Shown here: positions 46,177 through 55,429 of the stretch, one piece after another
Position numbering within the stretch: the first letter of the stretch is position 1
Layout: every line of letters begins with the position of its first letter
Source: JAHDHW01 sp965220465
GTDB taxonomy: Bacteria; Bacteroidota; Bacteroidia; Chitinophagales; Saprospiraceae
DNA: 64,000 bases
Assembly: GCA_965220465.1 (NCBI GenBank)
Contig: CBDCPZ010000016.1
Location: 1-64,000, forward strand
Direction of reading: 5' to 3'
Made by a program: the position numbers and the translations under genes
Notes under the pieces: model-generated
Told to the model about the DNA's origin: nothing
The model's database searches: none
The model's input: the letters and a program-made list of their open reading frames with translations, nothing else

Positions 46177-46638
46177 ATGAATATATCACTACTACAAACT
46201 TTAATCCTGTTGACCTTGCTGATTACAATTCCTTTCGGTCTTTCGGCTCAACAAAGTATAACAGATGAATCACCGATACTGGCAAACGCAGACATAATAA
46301 AGTCAACCAACAGCCGTCCCAAATATCCGTTTCGTGAAATCCACAGGGAAGAAATCCCTGATTATTATCGTCATCATAAAAAATTGTCTTCCAATTATGA
46401 AGGCTATGCCATCGAACTAACAACTTCTGACTTACCACTTAAAAGAAATTACTTTCTCTTTAACCAGTTTGGTAATGTCAACTACGATAAGCTTAATGAA
46501 GGAGGTTACTCCTACTGCATTTTAGCCAATTTTTCAAGTAAAAAATCTGTGGAGCATTTTTTGGAAACCATCATTCTTCCCAAAGCTCCGGAAGCCAGAT
46601 TGATAGAATATAAAAAAGGGAAACGAAAGTACCTGTAA
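46177..46638 (+). CDS. Secreted SPOR-like protein
   Basis: 153 residues from the ATG at 46177; a TTG four codons upstream is possible. Signal peptide (ITIPFGLSAQ). The C-terminal half, YEGYAIELTTSDLPL, LFNQFGNVNYDKLNEGGYSY, FLETIILPKAPEARLIEYKK, fits a SPOR-type fold found in Bacteroidota envelope proteins that bind peptidoglycan. Followed by a clear terminator. Confidence 0.6.
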   Translation: MNISLLQTLILLTLLITIPFGLSAQQSITDESPILANADIIKSTNSRPKYPFREIHREEIPDYYRHHKKLSSNYEGYAIELTTSDLPLKRNYFLFNQFGNVNYDKLNEGGYSYCILANFSSKKSVEHFLETIILPKAPEARLIEYKKGKRKYL

Positions 46639-46664
46639 AGATTTTTTTGAGACCGAAGATGATC

Positions 46665-46695
46665 GAGCCTGTTCCATTTTGGAATGGGCTTTTTT
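46665..46695 (+). terminator. Intrinsic terminator of the SPOR-like gene
   Basis: AGCCTGTTCCA and TGGAATGGGCT form a stem (with one internal mismatch pair) followed by six T. Confidence 0.8.
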
Positions 46696-46701
46696 ATAAG
46701 A

Positions 46702-46740
46702 GGGTTAGGGGGTTAGGGGGTTAGGGGGTTAGGGGGTTAG
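46702..46740. repeat. G-rich 8-bp tandem repeat
   Basis: 4.9 copies of GGGGTTAG in an intergenic space between convergent genes. With five G-runs of at least three it could form a G-quadruplex on the plus strand. Confidence 0.9.
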
Positions 46741-46794
46741 AAAAAATTGGAAATCAATTAACTCAATAACTACGTCCTCAATCAACAAAAACGA

Positions 46795-47556
46795 TCATTT
46801 ATCCAAGGCGGCTTTGCGCAGACGTTGGAGGAAAGGAGATGCAAAAATAAATTCCTGCAAAATCTCATTATCGCTATCCAGGACTTCATCTTTATTTCCT
46901 TGCCAAACTAGTTCACCTTTGTATAACAGTGCAATATTATCACCGATTTCCATCACGGAGCTCATATCATGCGTATTGATAATCGTTGTGATATCGTTTT
47001 CGATCGTGATGCTTTTAATCAATTCGTCAATGACTATTGCTGTTTTTGGATCAAGGCCTGAATTTGGTTCATCACAAAAAAGGTATTTAGGTTCCAGAAC
47101 AATGGCCCGGGCAATACCTATTCGTTTCTGCATTCCACCGCTCGTTTCCGAAGGATATTTGTCATTAATTCCGTTGAGATCTACACGATCTAAGCAATAA
47201 TTTACTCGGTCGAGTTTTTCTTTTCTTGTTTTTTTGGTAAACATATCGAGAGGAAACCGGATGTTTTCTTCGACTGTCATTGAATCAAACAAAGCAGATC
47301 CCTGAAAGAGCATTCCAACTTCCATTCGGATGGCTCGAACTTCTTTCTTATTTAATCCTGAGAAATTGACATCTTCATACCACACAGAACCACTATCCGG
47401 GCGCAACAAACCAACCAATAGCTTAAGCAAGACGGTCTTCCCTGCTCCACTGCGTCCGATGATTAAGTTGGTTTTGCCTTTTTCAAATACCGTACTTATA
47501 CCCTTCAGTACAGGAGTATCATCAAAAGCTTTCACCAGGTTTTCTGCTCTGATCAT
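46795..47556 (-). CDS. MlaF-type ABC transporter ATPase, second copy
   Basis: 253 residues. Walker A GRSGAGKT, Q-loop GMLFQGSALFDSMTVEEN, signature TSGGMQKRIGIAR and Walker B LFCDEPNSGLDP. The signature begins with T rather than L. It lies 61 bases after the permease at 47618. The pair is distinct from the mla operon at 22558. Confidence 0.9.
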   Translation of the reverse strand: MIRAENLVKAFDDTPVLKGISTVFEKGKTNLIIGRSGAGKTVLLKLLVGLLRPDSGSVWYEDVNFSGLNKKEVRAIRMEVGMLFQGSALFDSMTVEENIRFPLDMFTKKTRKEKLDRVNYCLDRVDLNGINDKYPSETSGGMQKRIGIARAIVLEPKYLFCDEPNSGLDPKTAIVIDELIKSITIENDITTIINTHDMSSVMEIGDNIALLYKGELVWQGNKDEVLDSDNEILQEFIFASPFLQRLRKAALDK

Positions 47557-47617
47557 TTAAATATCAATTGATTGATAGAAAATTATGCGATTTAATAAAT
47601 CAATAACTCAACAATTT

Positions 47618-48364
47618 TTAACCCGTCAATATTAAGGCAATAATATAATCCGCTAACAGGATCAAAATATCACTAAATACCACAGCTTGTGTACTAGCAT
47701 GCCCCAATTCTATACTTCCACCTTTTACATAATACCCCTGATAGCAGGAAACTGTCGTCAGGAGATAAGCGAATACCACTGCCTTTACAAACATCATAAA
47801 CACATTATATTCTACAAAAAAGGTACGAAGCCCTCTTACATAATCAGCGTCAGTGATCAACCCGGTTGGTACACTTGCGATATAACCTCCAATAATGCTT
47901 ACAAACGCTGCGATACAAACTAATAAAGGAATGACAAACATTGCAGCAATAATCTTTGGTAAAATCAAATATGCGGCGGTATTGACCCCCATGATTTCCA
48001 TCGCATCGATGTGCTCCTTTTGACGCATCCCTCCGATCTCTGCAGCCATATTGGAACCTACTTTTCCGGCGAGTACCAAACAAGTAATCGTCGGAGCCAG
48101 CTCAATAATCGTACTATCCCTCACGATATAGCCGATATAATATTTCGGCACAAAACTATCCTGTAATTGGTAAGCAAACTGAACAGCTGTTACCATTCCG
48201 ATAAAGATGGCAATCAACCCAACTATCACCAAAGACCCAACACCGATGTCATTCATTTGGCGCATCGTCTCTTTCCAATACATAGAAAAGCGCTCCGGAC
48301 GGGAAAATGCGGTCCGAATCATTATTAAGTACCTTCCAAAGTGATAAAATATTCTAAAATTCAT
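47618..48364 (-). CDS. MlaE-type ABC transporter permease, second copy
   Basis: 248 residues with about five membrane segments and the MlaE landmarks TIIELAPTITCLVLAGKVGS and AEIGGMRQKEHIDAMEIMG. Forms an operon with the ATPase downstream. No MCE-domain gene is present nearby, so the substrate-binding partner must be elsewhere or shared. Confidence 0.9.
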   Translation of the reverse strand: MNFRIFYHFGRYLIMIRTAFSRPERFSMYWKETMRQMNDIGVGSLVIVGLIAIFIGMVTAVQFAYQLQDSFVPKYYIGYIVRDSTIIELAPTITCLVLAGKVGSNMAAEIGGMRQKEHIDAMEIMGVNTAAYLILPKIIAAMFVIPLLVCIAAFVSIIGGYIASVPTGLITDADYVRGLRTFFVEYNVFMMFVKAVVFAYLLTTVSCYQGYYVKGGSIELGHASTQAVVFSDILILLADYIIALILTG

Positions 48365-48693
48365 ATAAAGGAAGTCCTGCTAAATAGTTGCCGATGGTAT
48401 TAAAAAATATTTTAATTTATAATCCCTTCTCCACGTGTTAAAAATAGTATTTTAATTATAAAAAATGATTTGATTTTTAACCGCCAAAATTTGTAAATCG
48501 CCTGCAAAGATTATAATTGTATCGTTCATCACCAAAAAAAAAATGGTTTACTTGGTTTTTTGTTTTCAGCTAAATCAGATTCCTTCCTATTAACGTCAAT
48601 TTTGCGCTGATATTCGCACCTCATCTTTGCTCCAAAACCATATTTTAAATATTACTTTTGTAAAAAATTGAGGACCATTAAATTTTACATATT
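48365..48693. promoter_or_regulatory. AT-rich divergent gap with one promoter candidate
   Basis: 329 bases. On the plus strand TTTG at 48626-48629 and TACTTTTG at 48653-48660 resemble the -33 and -7 boxes (spacer 23, a little long), 34 bases before the SDR gene. No structure seen elsewhere in the gap. Confidence 0.4.
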
Positions 48694-49395
48694 ATGAATA
48701 TTGTCATCACAGGAGGAACAAAAGGCATTGGGCTTGCCATTGCGCATGCTTTTGCAAAAGAAGGTTTTAATCTCGCAATTTGTTCAAGAAATGAAGCCGA
48801 TTTGCTTCGTTTAATAAAAGAATTTAGTACTCAATACCCTGGTATTGAATTGCTTATTAAAAAAACGGATCTCAGCAAAAAGCAGGAAGTTATTGACTTT
48901 GCGGTTTTTGTAAAAAATCAATGGAAAACACTCGATATTTTGGTCAACAATGCCGGAATATTTTTACCGGGACAGATTCACGAAGAGCCTGACGGAAAGC
49001 TGGAAAGCCAAATCGAAACCAATCTTTACAGCGCTTATTACCTCACCCGAGAGTTGTTGCCCATTATGCTTCCTCAAAAAAAAGGACACATTTTTAATAT
49101 GTGCTCAATTGCCAGCATCTTGGCTTATCCAAACGGCGGATCTTACAGTATTTCAAAATTTGCTTTGCTGGGTTTTTCAAAAGTGCTGCGCGAAGAAATG
49201 AAAGACAAGGGCATTCGTGTAACGAGCATCATGCCCGGTGCCACCTGGTCAAATTCGTGGGCAGGAGTGGATTTGCCGGAAGCGCGTTTGATGAAAGCAG
49301 AGGATATTGCCATTGCAGTAATGAGTGCCTGGAAAATGAGCCCTTCTGCCGTTGTCGAAGATATTGTTTTACGCCCTCAATTAGGAGACCTTTAA
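48694..49395 (+). CDS. SDR-family oxidoreductase
   Basis: 233 residues. Cofactor motif TGGTKGIG (residues 6-13), NNAG (85-88) and triad Ser138, Tyr151, Lys155 (YSISK). Shorter C-terminus than FabG proteins. It lies 10 bases before the nitroreductase gene, so both are one operon. Substrate unknown. Confidence 0.88.
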   Translation: MNIVITGGTKGIGLAIAHAFAKEGFNLAICSRNEADLLRLIKEFSTQYPGIELLIKKTDLSKKQEVIDFAVFVKNQWKTLDILVNNAGIFLPGQIHEEPDGKLESQIETNLYSAYYLTRELLPIMLPQKKGHIFNMCSIASILAYPNGGSYSISKFALLGFSKVLREEMKDKGIRVTSIMPGATWSNSWAGVDLPEARLMKAEDIAIAVMSAWKMSPSAVVEDIVLRPQLGDL

Positions 49396-49405
49396 ATTCT
49401 TAAAA

Positions 49406-50068
49406 ATGACCGAACATCCTTTTATCAAATATAATCCAAAACAATTCTCTTCAAAAGAGACTACTCAACGCGCCAATGATTTTTTCGAATACATGGATAC
49501 CCGTCGGTCCATTCGAGATTTTTCAGACAAACCCGTTTCGAAAGAAGTTATCGAAAAATTGATCATGACTGCTTCGACTGCTCCTTCAGGAGCACACAAA
49601 CAACCCTGGACATTCTGTGCCATTTCGGATAAAAAAATGAAAAGTGAAATCAGAAAAGCTGCTGAAGAAGAGGAATATACCAATTATCACGGCAGAATGT
49701 CAGAAGACTGGCTCAGAGACCTCGCTCCTTTGCAAACTGACTGGCACAAGGAATTTCTCGAAATCGCTCCCTGGCTGATCATCGTTTTTAAAAAAGCCTA
49801 TGACGTCGAAGATGGTGAAAAAAGGAAAAATTATTACGTGAATGAATCGGTTGGCCTTGCTGCGGGTTTCCTTTTAGCAGCCATTCATAACGCTGGGTTA
49901 GTTTCACTCACCCACACCCCAAGCCCAATGAATTTTTTACAAAAAATCCTTAATCGACCGGAAAACGAACGCCCTTTTTTATTGATTCCGGTTGGCTATC
50001 CGGCAGAGGAAGTTAAGGTTCCTGATTTACATCGGAAATCCGAAGAGGAGGTGATTGTTTTTTATTAA
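49406..50068 (+). CDS. Nitroreductase-fold flavoprotein, iodotyrosine-deiodinase-like
   Basis: 220 residues. FMN-binding RRSIRDFSDKPVSKE and TAPSGAHKQPWTF, the lid EEEEYTNYHGRMSEDW followed by TDWHKEF (Lys115), and GLAAGFLLAAIHNAGL match the iodotyrosine deiodinase branch, in which a Glu, a Tyr and a Lys in the lid hold the substrate. Bacterial members dehalogenate halotyrosines; one from Haliscomenobacter, a Saprospiria member, is known. It may instead reduce another aromatic. Confidence 0.82.
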   Translation: MTEHPFIKYNPKQFSSKETTQRANDFFEYMDTRRSIRDFSDKPVSKEVIEKLIMTASTAPSGAHKQPWTFCAISDKKMKSEIRKAAEEEEYTNYHGRMSEDWLRDLAPLQTDWHKEFLEIAPWLIIVFKKAYDVEDGEKRKNYYVNESVGLAAGFLLAAIHNAGLVSLTHTPSPMNFLQKILNRPENERPFLLIPVGYPAEEVKVPDLHRKSEEEVIVFY

Positions 50069-50114
50069 TAGAAGTACGCGTTGATCCTGAATGGATAGTA
50101 TTTCTGCTCTGATT

Positions 50115-50202
50115 GAACTCCTCTATCTCCTCTTAGAAAGAGGAGAACCTACAAAGGAGAGCTTTCAGAAAGTCCCTCTTTCAAGAGGGGTTTAGGGAGT
50201 TC
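50115..50202. repeat. Imperfect inverted-repeat element
   Basis: The outer arms are GAACTCCTCTA and a complementary TTTAGGGAGTTC; inner arms CTCCTCTT / AGAGGAG and CCCTCTT / AAGAGGGG each form short hairpins. It resembles palindromic intergenic repeats of Bacteroidota and could be a miniature mobile element or transcription stop. Confidence 0.55.
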
Positions 50203-50294
50203 GAAATATGCTTGTATAGTATTTCCTGCGTAACATTAGTTATTAAAATACGGAAAACCAAAGAATTCTAAAGCTTCAAACTGTTCTATTTAGA

Positions 50295-50897
50295 TCAGCT
50301 GGTTTTGGAAAACCATTTTTTTATTCCATCTATTTCCGGGTCTTTAAGCTCCAAAAAACTAATTCTAAAGGGTTGTTTACTATTTCCTTTTTCTACTACA
50401 ATTTGATTTAAATGAATGGTCAGCTTGCTAATTTTTTCTCTATCAATTTGAATGTCAGGATCATCGATTTGGGTAATCTTTGAAGCATCTTTTTTAAGAA
50501 TGACCGTATTTTGATAAGTCATTCCATTAAAAAGCAAAAACAAACCCAATAAACAACACATGAGGGTACCTCCGTCAAATTGCCCTGCTGCAATGATATA
50601 CCAAACAGATCCCAGGATCAATAAACAAGCAACCGATAAAGACATCATCTTTTCGACGCCATCATTTTCGTGTCGCAGCCTTAAGTAGTTTTCTCCGGAG
50701 TATTTTTTGTTCTGTCTCAATCTTACAAAAACAAAGAAAATTCCGAAAATCAAAATAATCGCTGACAGTACTTTATAGTTATGTGGCCTATCCGGTAAAA
50801 TAACCAGAAAGAACATCATGGCAGCATATAAAATGACTTTGACAGCTGTTGCCCAAAGGCTCCTAGATTTTAGAAATATTTTGACCTGTTTCAGCAC
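50295..50897 (-). CDS. Four-helix membrane protein of unknown function
   Basis: 200 residues, four membrane helices (VILYAAMMFFLVILP, VLSAIILIFGIFFVFV, LSVACLLILGSVWYII, MCCLLGLFLLFNGMTY) and a C-terminal PH-like part (QIDDPDIQIDREKISKLTIH). No family identified. 42 bases downstream of the GDYXXLXY gene. Confidence 0.65.
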   Translation of the reverse strand: MLKQVKIFLKSRSLWATAVKVILYAAMMFFLVILPDRPHNYKVLSAIILIFGIFFVFVRLRQNKKYSGENYLRLRHENDGVEKMMSLSVACLLILGSVWYIIAAGQFDGGTLMCCLLGLFLLFNGMTYQNTVILKKDASKITQIDDPDIQIDREKISKLTIHLNQIVVEKGNSKQPFRISFLELKDPEIDGIKKWFSKTS

Positions 50898-50939
50898 TTT
50901 TTATCTTTTTAATACAAACATTTTATCAATGCCAGCTAA

Positions 50940-51506
50940 TCACAAATTTTTCAAATACTCATGGACCGGTTGGCCTTCAAAATACAATTCTTCGATGAGT
51001 ATTTCGCCATTGAGAACGCGAGCATCCAGATAAACATTGACTTCGTTACTCTCCCGATTGGGAGTCAATTCCCGAAATTTTTGTTCGGCAAGCGGAGCGA
51101 GTTTTTCATTGAGATAATAAACGCGAAGGTTTTCAGGTATATCGATGGTGACTTCTTCTTTGTTGGTAAACCAAACCCGCGTTTTTAGGTAATTTTGCGA
51201 TGCTGGTTTTTCAAAAGATGGATTTGAAAAATAAGTATAGCCCAAAGAATCTTTTTCAAGACTAACATAAATTTTTTCATCGTATTGAAAAATTTCCTGG
51301 GCATTCGGAAAATCCAGGTTTTGATCCACAAAGCTGAGGGTGATATAACGTCCCCGAAAAGCATCATAAGGATCAATTGGTTGCGGACGGAAACGGAAAG
51401 ATTGCCCTTCTTTGAGTATTCGTTGCTGATCAGCAATCATAGAAAAAGGAAACCAAAGATATATGATCATCACTACACCAAATGCGATATTTCTAGCTAA
51501 CTTCAT
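50940..51506 (-). CDS. GDYXXLXY-type membrane-anchored protein
   Basis: 188 residues from the ATG at 51506 (MKLARNIAFGVVMIIYLWFP); a start at 51533 would add nine residues. N-terminal membrane anchor, then PIDPYDAFRGRYITLSF, the motif that names the GDYXXLXY family (here RYITLSF in place of DYXXLXY), and YLDARVLNGEILIEELYFEG. Function is unknown. Confidence 0.72.
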   Translation of the reverse strand: MKLARNIAFGVVMIIYLWFPFSMIADQQRILKEGQSFRFRPQPIDPYDAFRGRYITLSFVDQNLDFPNAQEIFQYDEKIYVSLEKDSLGYTYFSNPSFEKPASQNYLKTRVWFTNKEEVTIDIPENLRVYYLNEKLAPLAEQKFRELTPNRESNEVNVYLDARVLNGEILIEELYFEGQPVHEYLKNL

Positions 51507-51559
51507 GTTTTCATTTTTTATAAATTTACCCATAAAATTTGAATTCCGAAATCATTGAT

Positions 51560-52288
51560 ATGCAAAAAACGTTTCTCACTGCTGAATGGAAAAACCTGAT
51601 CATGGCAAATTATGTGGTTGATCCTGCTATTTTGAAAAAGTATGTTCCGAATGGAACGGAAGTCGATAGCTGGAATGGAAAAACCTTTGTCAGCATGGTT
51701 GGTTTTATGTTTTTAAAAACCAAAGTTTTGGGAATTCCAATTCCTTTCCACCGTGATTTTGAAGAAGTGAATCTGCGGTTTTATGTGCGATATAATGACC
51801 TGGGCGAGTGGAAAAGAGGCGTTGTGTTTATCAAAGAGATTGTGCCGAAAAGTGCGATCGCTTTTGTGGCAAATACGCTTTACGGTGAAAATTACCAAAG
51901 CCTTCCGATGAAAAATGAGCTTTTAAAAAATGGAAAAATTCAAAAAGTCAGCTACTCCTGGAAATTTCAAAACGAATGGAATTTTTTAAAGGTAAATGCC
52001 GAAACTGTTGCTCAAAATATCGATGAAGGCAGCGAAGCGGAATTCATCACCGAGCATTACTGGGGTTACACTTCCGGAAAACAGACAGGTACTTTGGAAT
52101 ACCAAGTTGAACATCCGCGATGGAATATTTTTCCCGTCCATGATTTTAAAATGAATTGCAACGTAGCACCTCTTTACGGAGTGGATTTTCAGGAATTTTT
52201 AAATGTAAAACCACATTCTGTTTTTATGGCAGATGGTTCTGATATTATTGTTCGGCAGGGTAGGAAACTACATCTAAGGCCAAATTAA
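51560..52288 (+). CDS. DUF2071 (YqjF-like) protein
   Basis: 242 residues from ATG at 51560 (MQKTFLTAEWKNLIMANY); a TTG seven codons upstream is open. Features WNGKTFVSMVGFMFLKT, HRDFEEVNLRFYVRY, and EHYWGYT-EYQVEHPRWN belong to DUF2071, of unknown biochemical role. Convergent with the surface-protein gene at 52329. Confidence 0.82.
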   Translation: MQKTFLTAEWKNLIMANYVVDPAILKKYVPNGTEVDSWNGKTFVSMVGFMFLKTKVLGIPIPFHRDFEEVNLRFYVRYNDLGEWKRGVVFIKEIVPKSAIAFVANTLYGENYQSLPMKNELLKNGKIQKVSYSWKFQNEWNFLKVNAETVAQNIDEGSEAEFITEHYWGYTSGKQTGTLEYQVEHPRWNIFPVHDFKMNCNVAPLYGVDFQEFLNVKPHSVFMADGSDIIVRQGRKLHLRPN

Positions 52289-52328
52289 AAACTAGTTTCA
52301 ATTGATTTTGCGACTAGTTGGCAAGCTG

Positions 52329-55300
52329 TCATTCCTTCAAAATTTTAATTACTGCTTTTGTATTGTTGTTGGCAACTATTTCTAATAAATAATATCCAAT
52401 TGCCTTTTCAATTGCAAGGTTCAGGAATCTTGAATTTTCGAACTTCTTAGTACTAATTAATTGACCATTTGCACCGAATATTTTGGTACTAATAGATGCA
52501 TAGGATGCCCCTAAATCAACAGTGATGTTTCCATTTGTAGGGTTCGGATAAACTACAAGTTTGTTTCCAAAATTATTTTCAATTATTCCTACACTAGTTA
52601 TTGTATGACAAGCTGAGGTATCTACACAACCATTTTGAGTAATTTCAACCGCATAGCTGCCATTTGCAGTAGCTGTATATGTTTGGTTAGTTTCTCCACT
52701 AATCAAACCAAAATTGTCATCGCAATTGAGCCATTGGTAACTAGCACCGACAAGATTAGCGGTTATTGTCTGCCCAACTATAGTCACAGAAGTATCAACT
52801 GTATTAATTGTAAGATTTAAGGTTACTATGGAGTCACAACCAGCTGTATTCTCCAAGGTATCTGTCGCCGTGTTGTTTGATTCCGTATACGTGTTTCCAT
52901 CAATCCATAAAAAAGAATCACAGGCAACTTGGGTATCCACGCCAGTTGTTGTATTGTTAATTGTTAGATTCAAGGTTACTATCGAATCACAACCAGCTGC
53001 ATTCTCCAAGGTTTCTGTCGCCGTGTTATTTGATTCCGTATAGGTGTTTCCATCAATCCATAAAAAAGAATCACAGGCAACATGGGTATCCACGCCAGTT
53101 GTTGTATTGTTAATTGTAAGATTCAAGGTTACTATCGAATCACAACCAGCTGAATTCTCCAAGGTATCTGTCGCTGTGTTATTTGATTCCGTATAGGTAT
53201 TTCCATCAATCCATAAAAAAGAATCACAGGCAACTTGGGTATCTACGCCAATCGTTGAATAGTTAATTGTAAGATTTAAGGTTACTATCGAATCACAACC
53301 AGCTGCATTCTCCAAGGTTTCTGTCGCCGTGTTGTTTGATTCCGTATACGTGTTTCCATCAATCCATAAAAAAGAATCGCAGGCGACATGGGTATCTACG
53401 CCATTCGTTGTATTGTTAATTGTTAGATTCAAGGTCACTATCGAATCACACCCAGCTGCATTCTCCAAGGTTTCTGTCGCCGTGTTATTTGATTCCGTAT
53501 ACGTGTTTCCATCAATCCATAAAAAAGAATCACAGGCAACTTGAGTATCTACGCCAATCGTTGAATAGTTAATTGTAAGATTCAAGGTCACTATCGAATC
53601 ACAACCAGCTGCATTCTCCAAGGTTTCTGTCGCCGTGTTGTTTGATTCCGTATAGGTGTTTCCATCAATCCATAAAAAAGAATCACAGGCGACATGGGTG
53701 TCTACTCCAGTCGTCGGATTGTTAATTGTAAGATCCAAGGTTATGATTGAGTCCAAACCAATTGAATTGGGTACTGTATGTATTGCTGTATTATTTGACT
53801 CCGTATAGGTATTTCCATCAATCCATAGGAAAGAATCACATGCGATATGGGTGTCTAAGTATAGGTAATATTCATCGGCACCTATATCAATAATAGTATT
53901 CGCTCTCATTTCACCATCAATATCTTTTTCGGAAACAGAAGGGAAATAGTCAGGATTTCCGGAATTTATTGCAGGAGATGAACTTAATAAATGTAAATTT
54001 AAAGATGATGCATTAGTATCAATAAAAAGCGGTTGAATAAAAACAGATTGTAAATCTTTATTCGTGTTTGATTTATAGGTAGCATAATCAATTGTATTCC
54101 ATTGATAATTTACCATTGCCAGGGTACTGTCTCCTGTGGTTGTATAAAACAGGTTGTAATCAGAATAGAAATTTTGAGGGGCGATATCATCTGTGTAAAA
54201 GAGTAAATTTCCATCACTTCGCAATATATTATGGAAGAACTGACAATTGTTCGTCCTTCTAATTACTATTTGACCATGATCATTTATTGGATTGTTCATA
54301 TAGCAAGTATTGTTGCTGACTACTGTATTTTCAACAATACCTGTATTCCCAAAATCATATCCCCCAATTGAAATTCCGCTATCTGCATTTTTATTGACAA
54401 TGTTATTTCTTACAGTCACGCTGTCTGCATTGCCGTCCTGTTCACAACCTACAGAAATCCCAACCGAATTATTATAAGAAACATTTTGTTCAATGATGGT
54501 GTTGTGGCAACCATCACAATAAATACCGGCAGAAATTGCAACCGGAGAAATATTATTAAATGTCGTATTCCTTGAGACGATTCCGTTACGGGCATGGTCT
54601 AATAAGGGATTGGATGAAGCTCCAAAATTTCCTGCGATATCAATACCAATATTAGTATTATCATGAACACTATTGTTCAGAATTGAAAAACCATCGACAT
54701 TACCATTGAGTGTTAAAGACTCGCTGTATCCGGTAATAAGGTTATAAATTTCACAATTTTCAATAATTATGTTTTTAATTGCATCAGTACTGTCAATCCC
54801 TTGGCCATATACCAAAATACCGTGCGCATTGTCTCCCGGAACAGGCAATGTATCTGGATCAGTTGTAAAGCCAATATTTCTGATTTTGAGATTTTTTAGG
54901 GTAATGTTTTCTACTCCGATTCCGGTATCAGACAATACCCGAACACCTATTGCATCCACAGTTGTAAGGTTTTCGAGAATGAGGCCATCCAATACAATAT
55001 TGTTTTTGCCTGTTATTGAAATAAGAATGCTGTAATCAACTGAAAACCCTTCACCTGTAAGTATGACCGATCCATTTTGATAATTTTGGAAAACTATTGG
55101 GTTTCCAGGGGTTCCACCCACATTCATCGTTACTAATTCATTATACGTTCCTGCTAGAATATTTACTGTACTATTTGGGGTAGCAGTATTAGCAGCTTTT
55201 TGAATAGTCTTCCATGCTGTAGCTACAGAAGTTCCATTGTTCGAATCACTACCAGTTGTTGAAACAAAGTAATTTGTTTGACCATTAATGTTGGAGGTAG

Positions 55301-55343
55301 AAGAAATGCAAAAGATGAGCAACAGGAAATAGAAACGACTCAT
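52329..55343 (-). CDS. Secreted beta-helix protein with seven 51-residue repeats and T9SS sorting domain
   Basis: 1004 residues. Signal peptide (FYFLLLIFCISSTSNIN), then TNYFVSTTGSDSNNGTSVAT and a right-handed beta-helix to about residue 480 (IIENCEIYNLITGYS, GIVSRNTTFNNIS). Seven tandem 51-residue repeats with two cysteines each (VACDSFLWIDGNTYTES, AGCDSIVTLNLTIN) fill about 496-852. The end, LVVYPNPTNGNITVDL to KAVIKILKE, is a T9SS sorting domain. It is a cell-surface protein, possibly polysaccharide-related or adhesive; no clear catalytic residue. Confidence 0.85.
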   Translation of the reverse strand: MSRFYFLLLIFCISSTSNINGQTNYFVSTTGSDSNNGTSVATAWKTIQKAANTATPNSTVNILAGTYNELVTMNVGGTPGNPIVFQNYQNGSVILTGEGFSVDYSILISITGKNNIVLDGLILENLTTVDAIGVRVLSDTGIGVENITLKNLKIRNIGFTTDPDTLPVPGDNAHGILVYGQGIDSTDAIKNIIIENCEIYNLITGYSESLTLNGNVDGFSILNNSVHDNTNIGIDIAGNFGASSNPLLDHARNGIVSRNTTFNNISPVAISAGIYCDGCHNTIIEQNVSYNNSVGISVGCEQDGNADSVTVRNNIVNKNADSGISIGGYDFGNTGIVENTVVSNNTCYMNNPINDHGQIVIRRTNNCQFFHNILRSDGNLLFYTDDIAPQNFYSDYNLFYTTTGDSTLAMVNYQWNTIDYATYKSNTNKDLQSVFIQPLFIDTNASSLNLHLLSSSPAINSGNPDYFPSVSEKDIDGEMRANTIIDIGADEYYLYLDTHIACDSFLWIDGNTYTESNNTAIHTVPNSIGLDSIITLDLTINNPTTGVDTHVACDSFLWIDGNTYTESNNTATETLENAAGCDSIVTLNLTINYSTIGVDTQVACDSFLWIDGNTYTESNNTATETLENAAGCDSIVTLNLTINNTTNGVDTHVACDSFLWIDGNTYTESNNTATETLENAAGCDSIVTLNLTINYSTIGVDTQVACDSFLWIDGNTYTESNNTATDTLENSAGCDSIVTLNLTINNTTTGVDTHVACDSFLWIDGNTYTESNNTATETLENAAGCDSIVTLNLTINNTTTGVDTQVACDSFLWIDGNTYTESNNTATDTLENTAGCDSIVTLNLTINTVDTSVTIVGQTITANLVGASYQWLNCDDNFGLISGETNQTYTATANGSYAVEITQNGCVDTSACHTITSVGIIENNFGNKLVVYPNPTNGNITVDLGASYASISTKIFGANGQLISTKKFENSRFLNLAIEKAIGYYLLEIVANNNTKAVIKILKE
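52787..53857 (-). repeat. Seven tandem 153-bp coding repeats
   Basis: The anchor CCATCAATCC recurs at 52897, 53050, 53203, 53356, 53509, 53662 and 53815, exactly 153 bp apart. Units alternate between VDTHVA and VDTQVA, so a 306-bp dimer was amplified. The last (N-terminal, 53857 side) unit is the most divergent. Confidence 0.9.
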
Positions 55344-55429
55344 AAGTAACTTGATTAAAATAGATAAAGAATGAACTAAAAAGTCATTCTCAGAACGTAA
55401 TTAGATAAAAATCTAAAACTTCCGCAGTT

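Noticed and set aside
46702..46740. Telomere-like repeat suggesting a linear replicon end
   Set aside because: Normal genes continue on both sides, so this is an internal microsatellite.
52289..52328. AACTAGT / ACTAGTT stem between convergent genes as a terminator
   Set aside because: The loop is long and there is no T-run; too weak to call.
52787..53857. Regular repeats that could be mistaken for a CRISPR array
   Set aside because: The 153-bp period is in frame with a secreted protein and there are no spacers of unique sequence.
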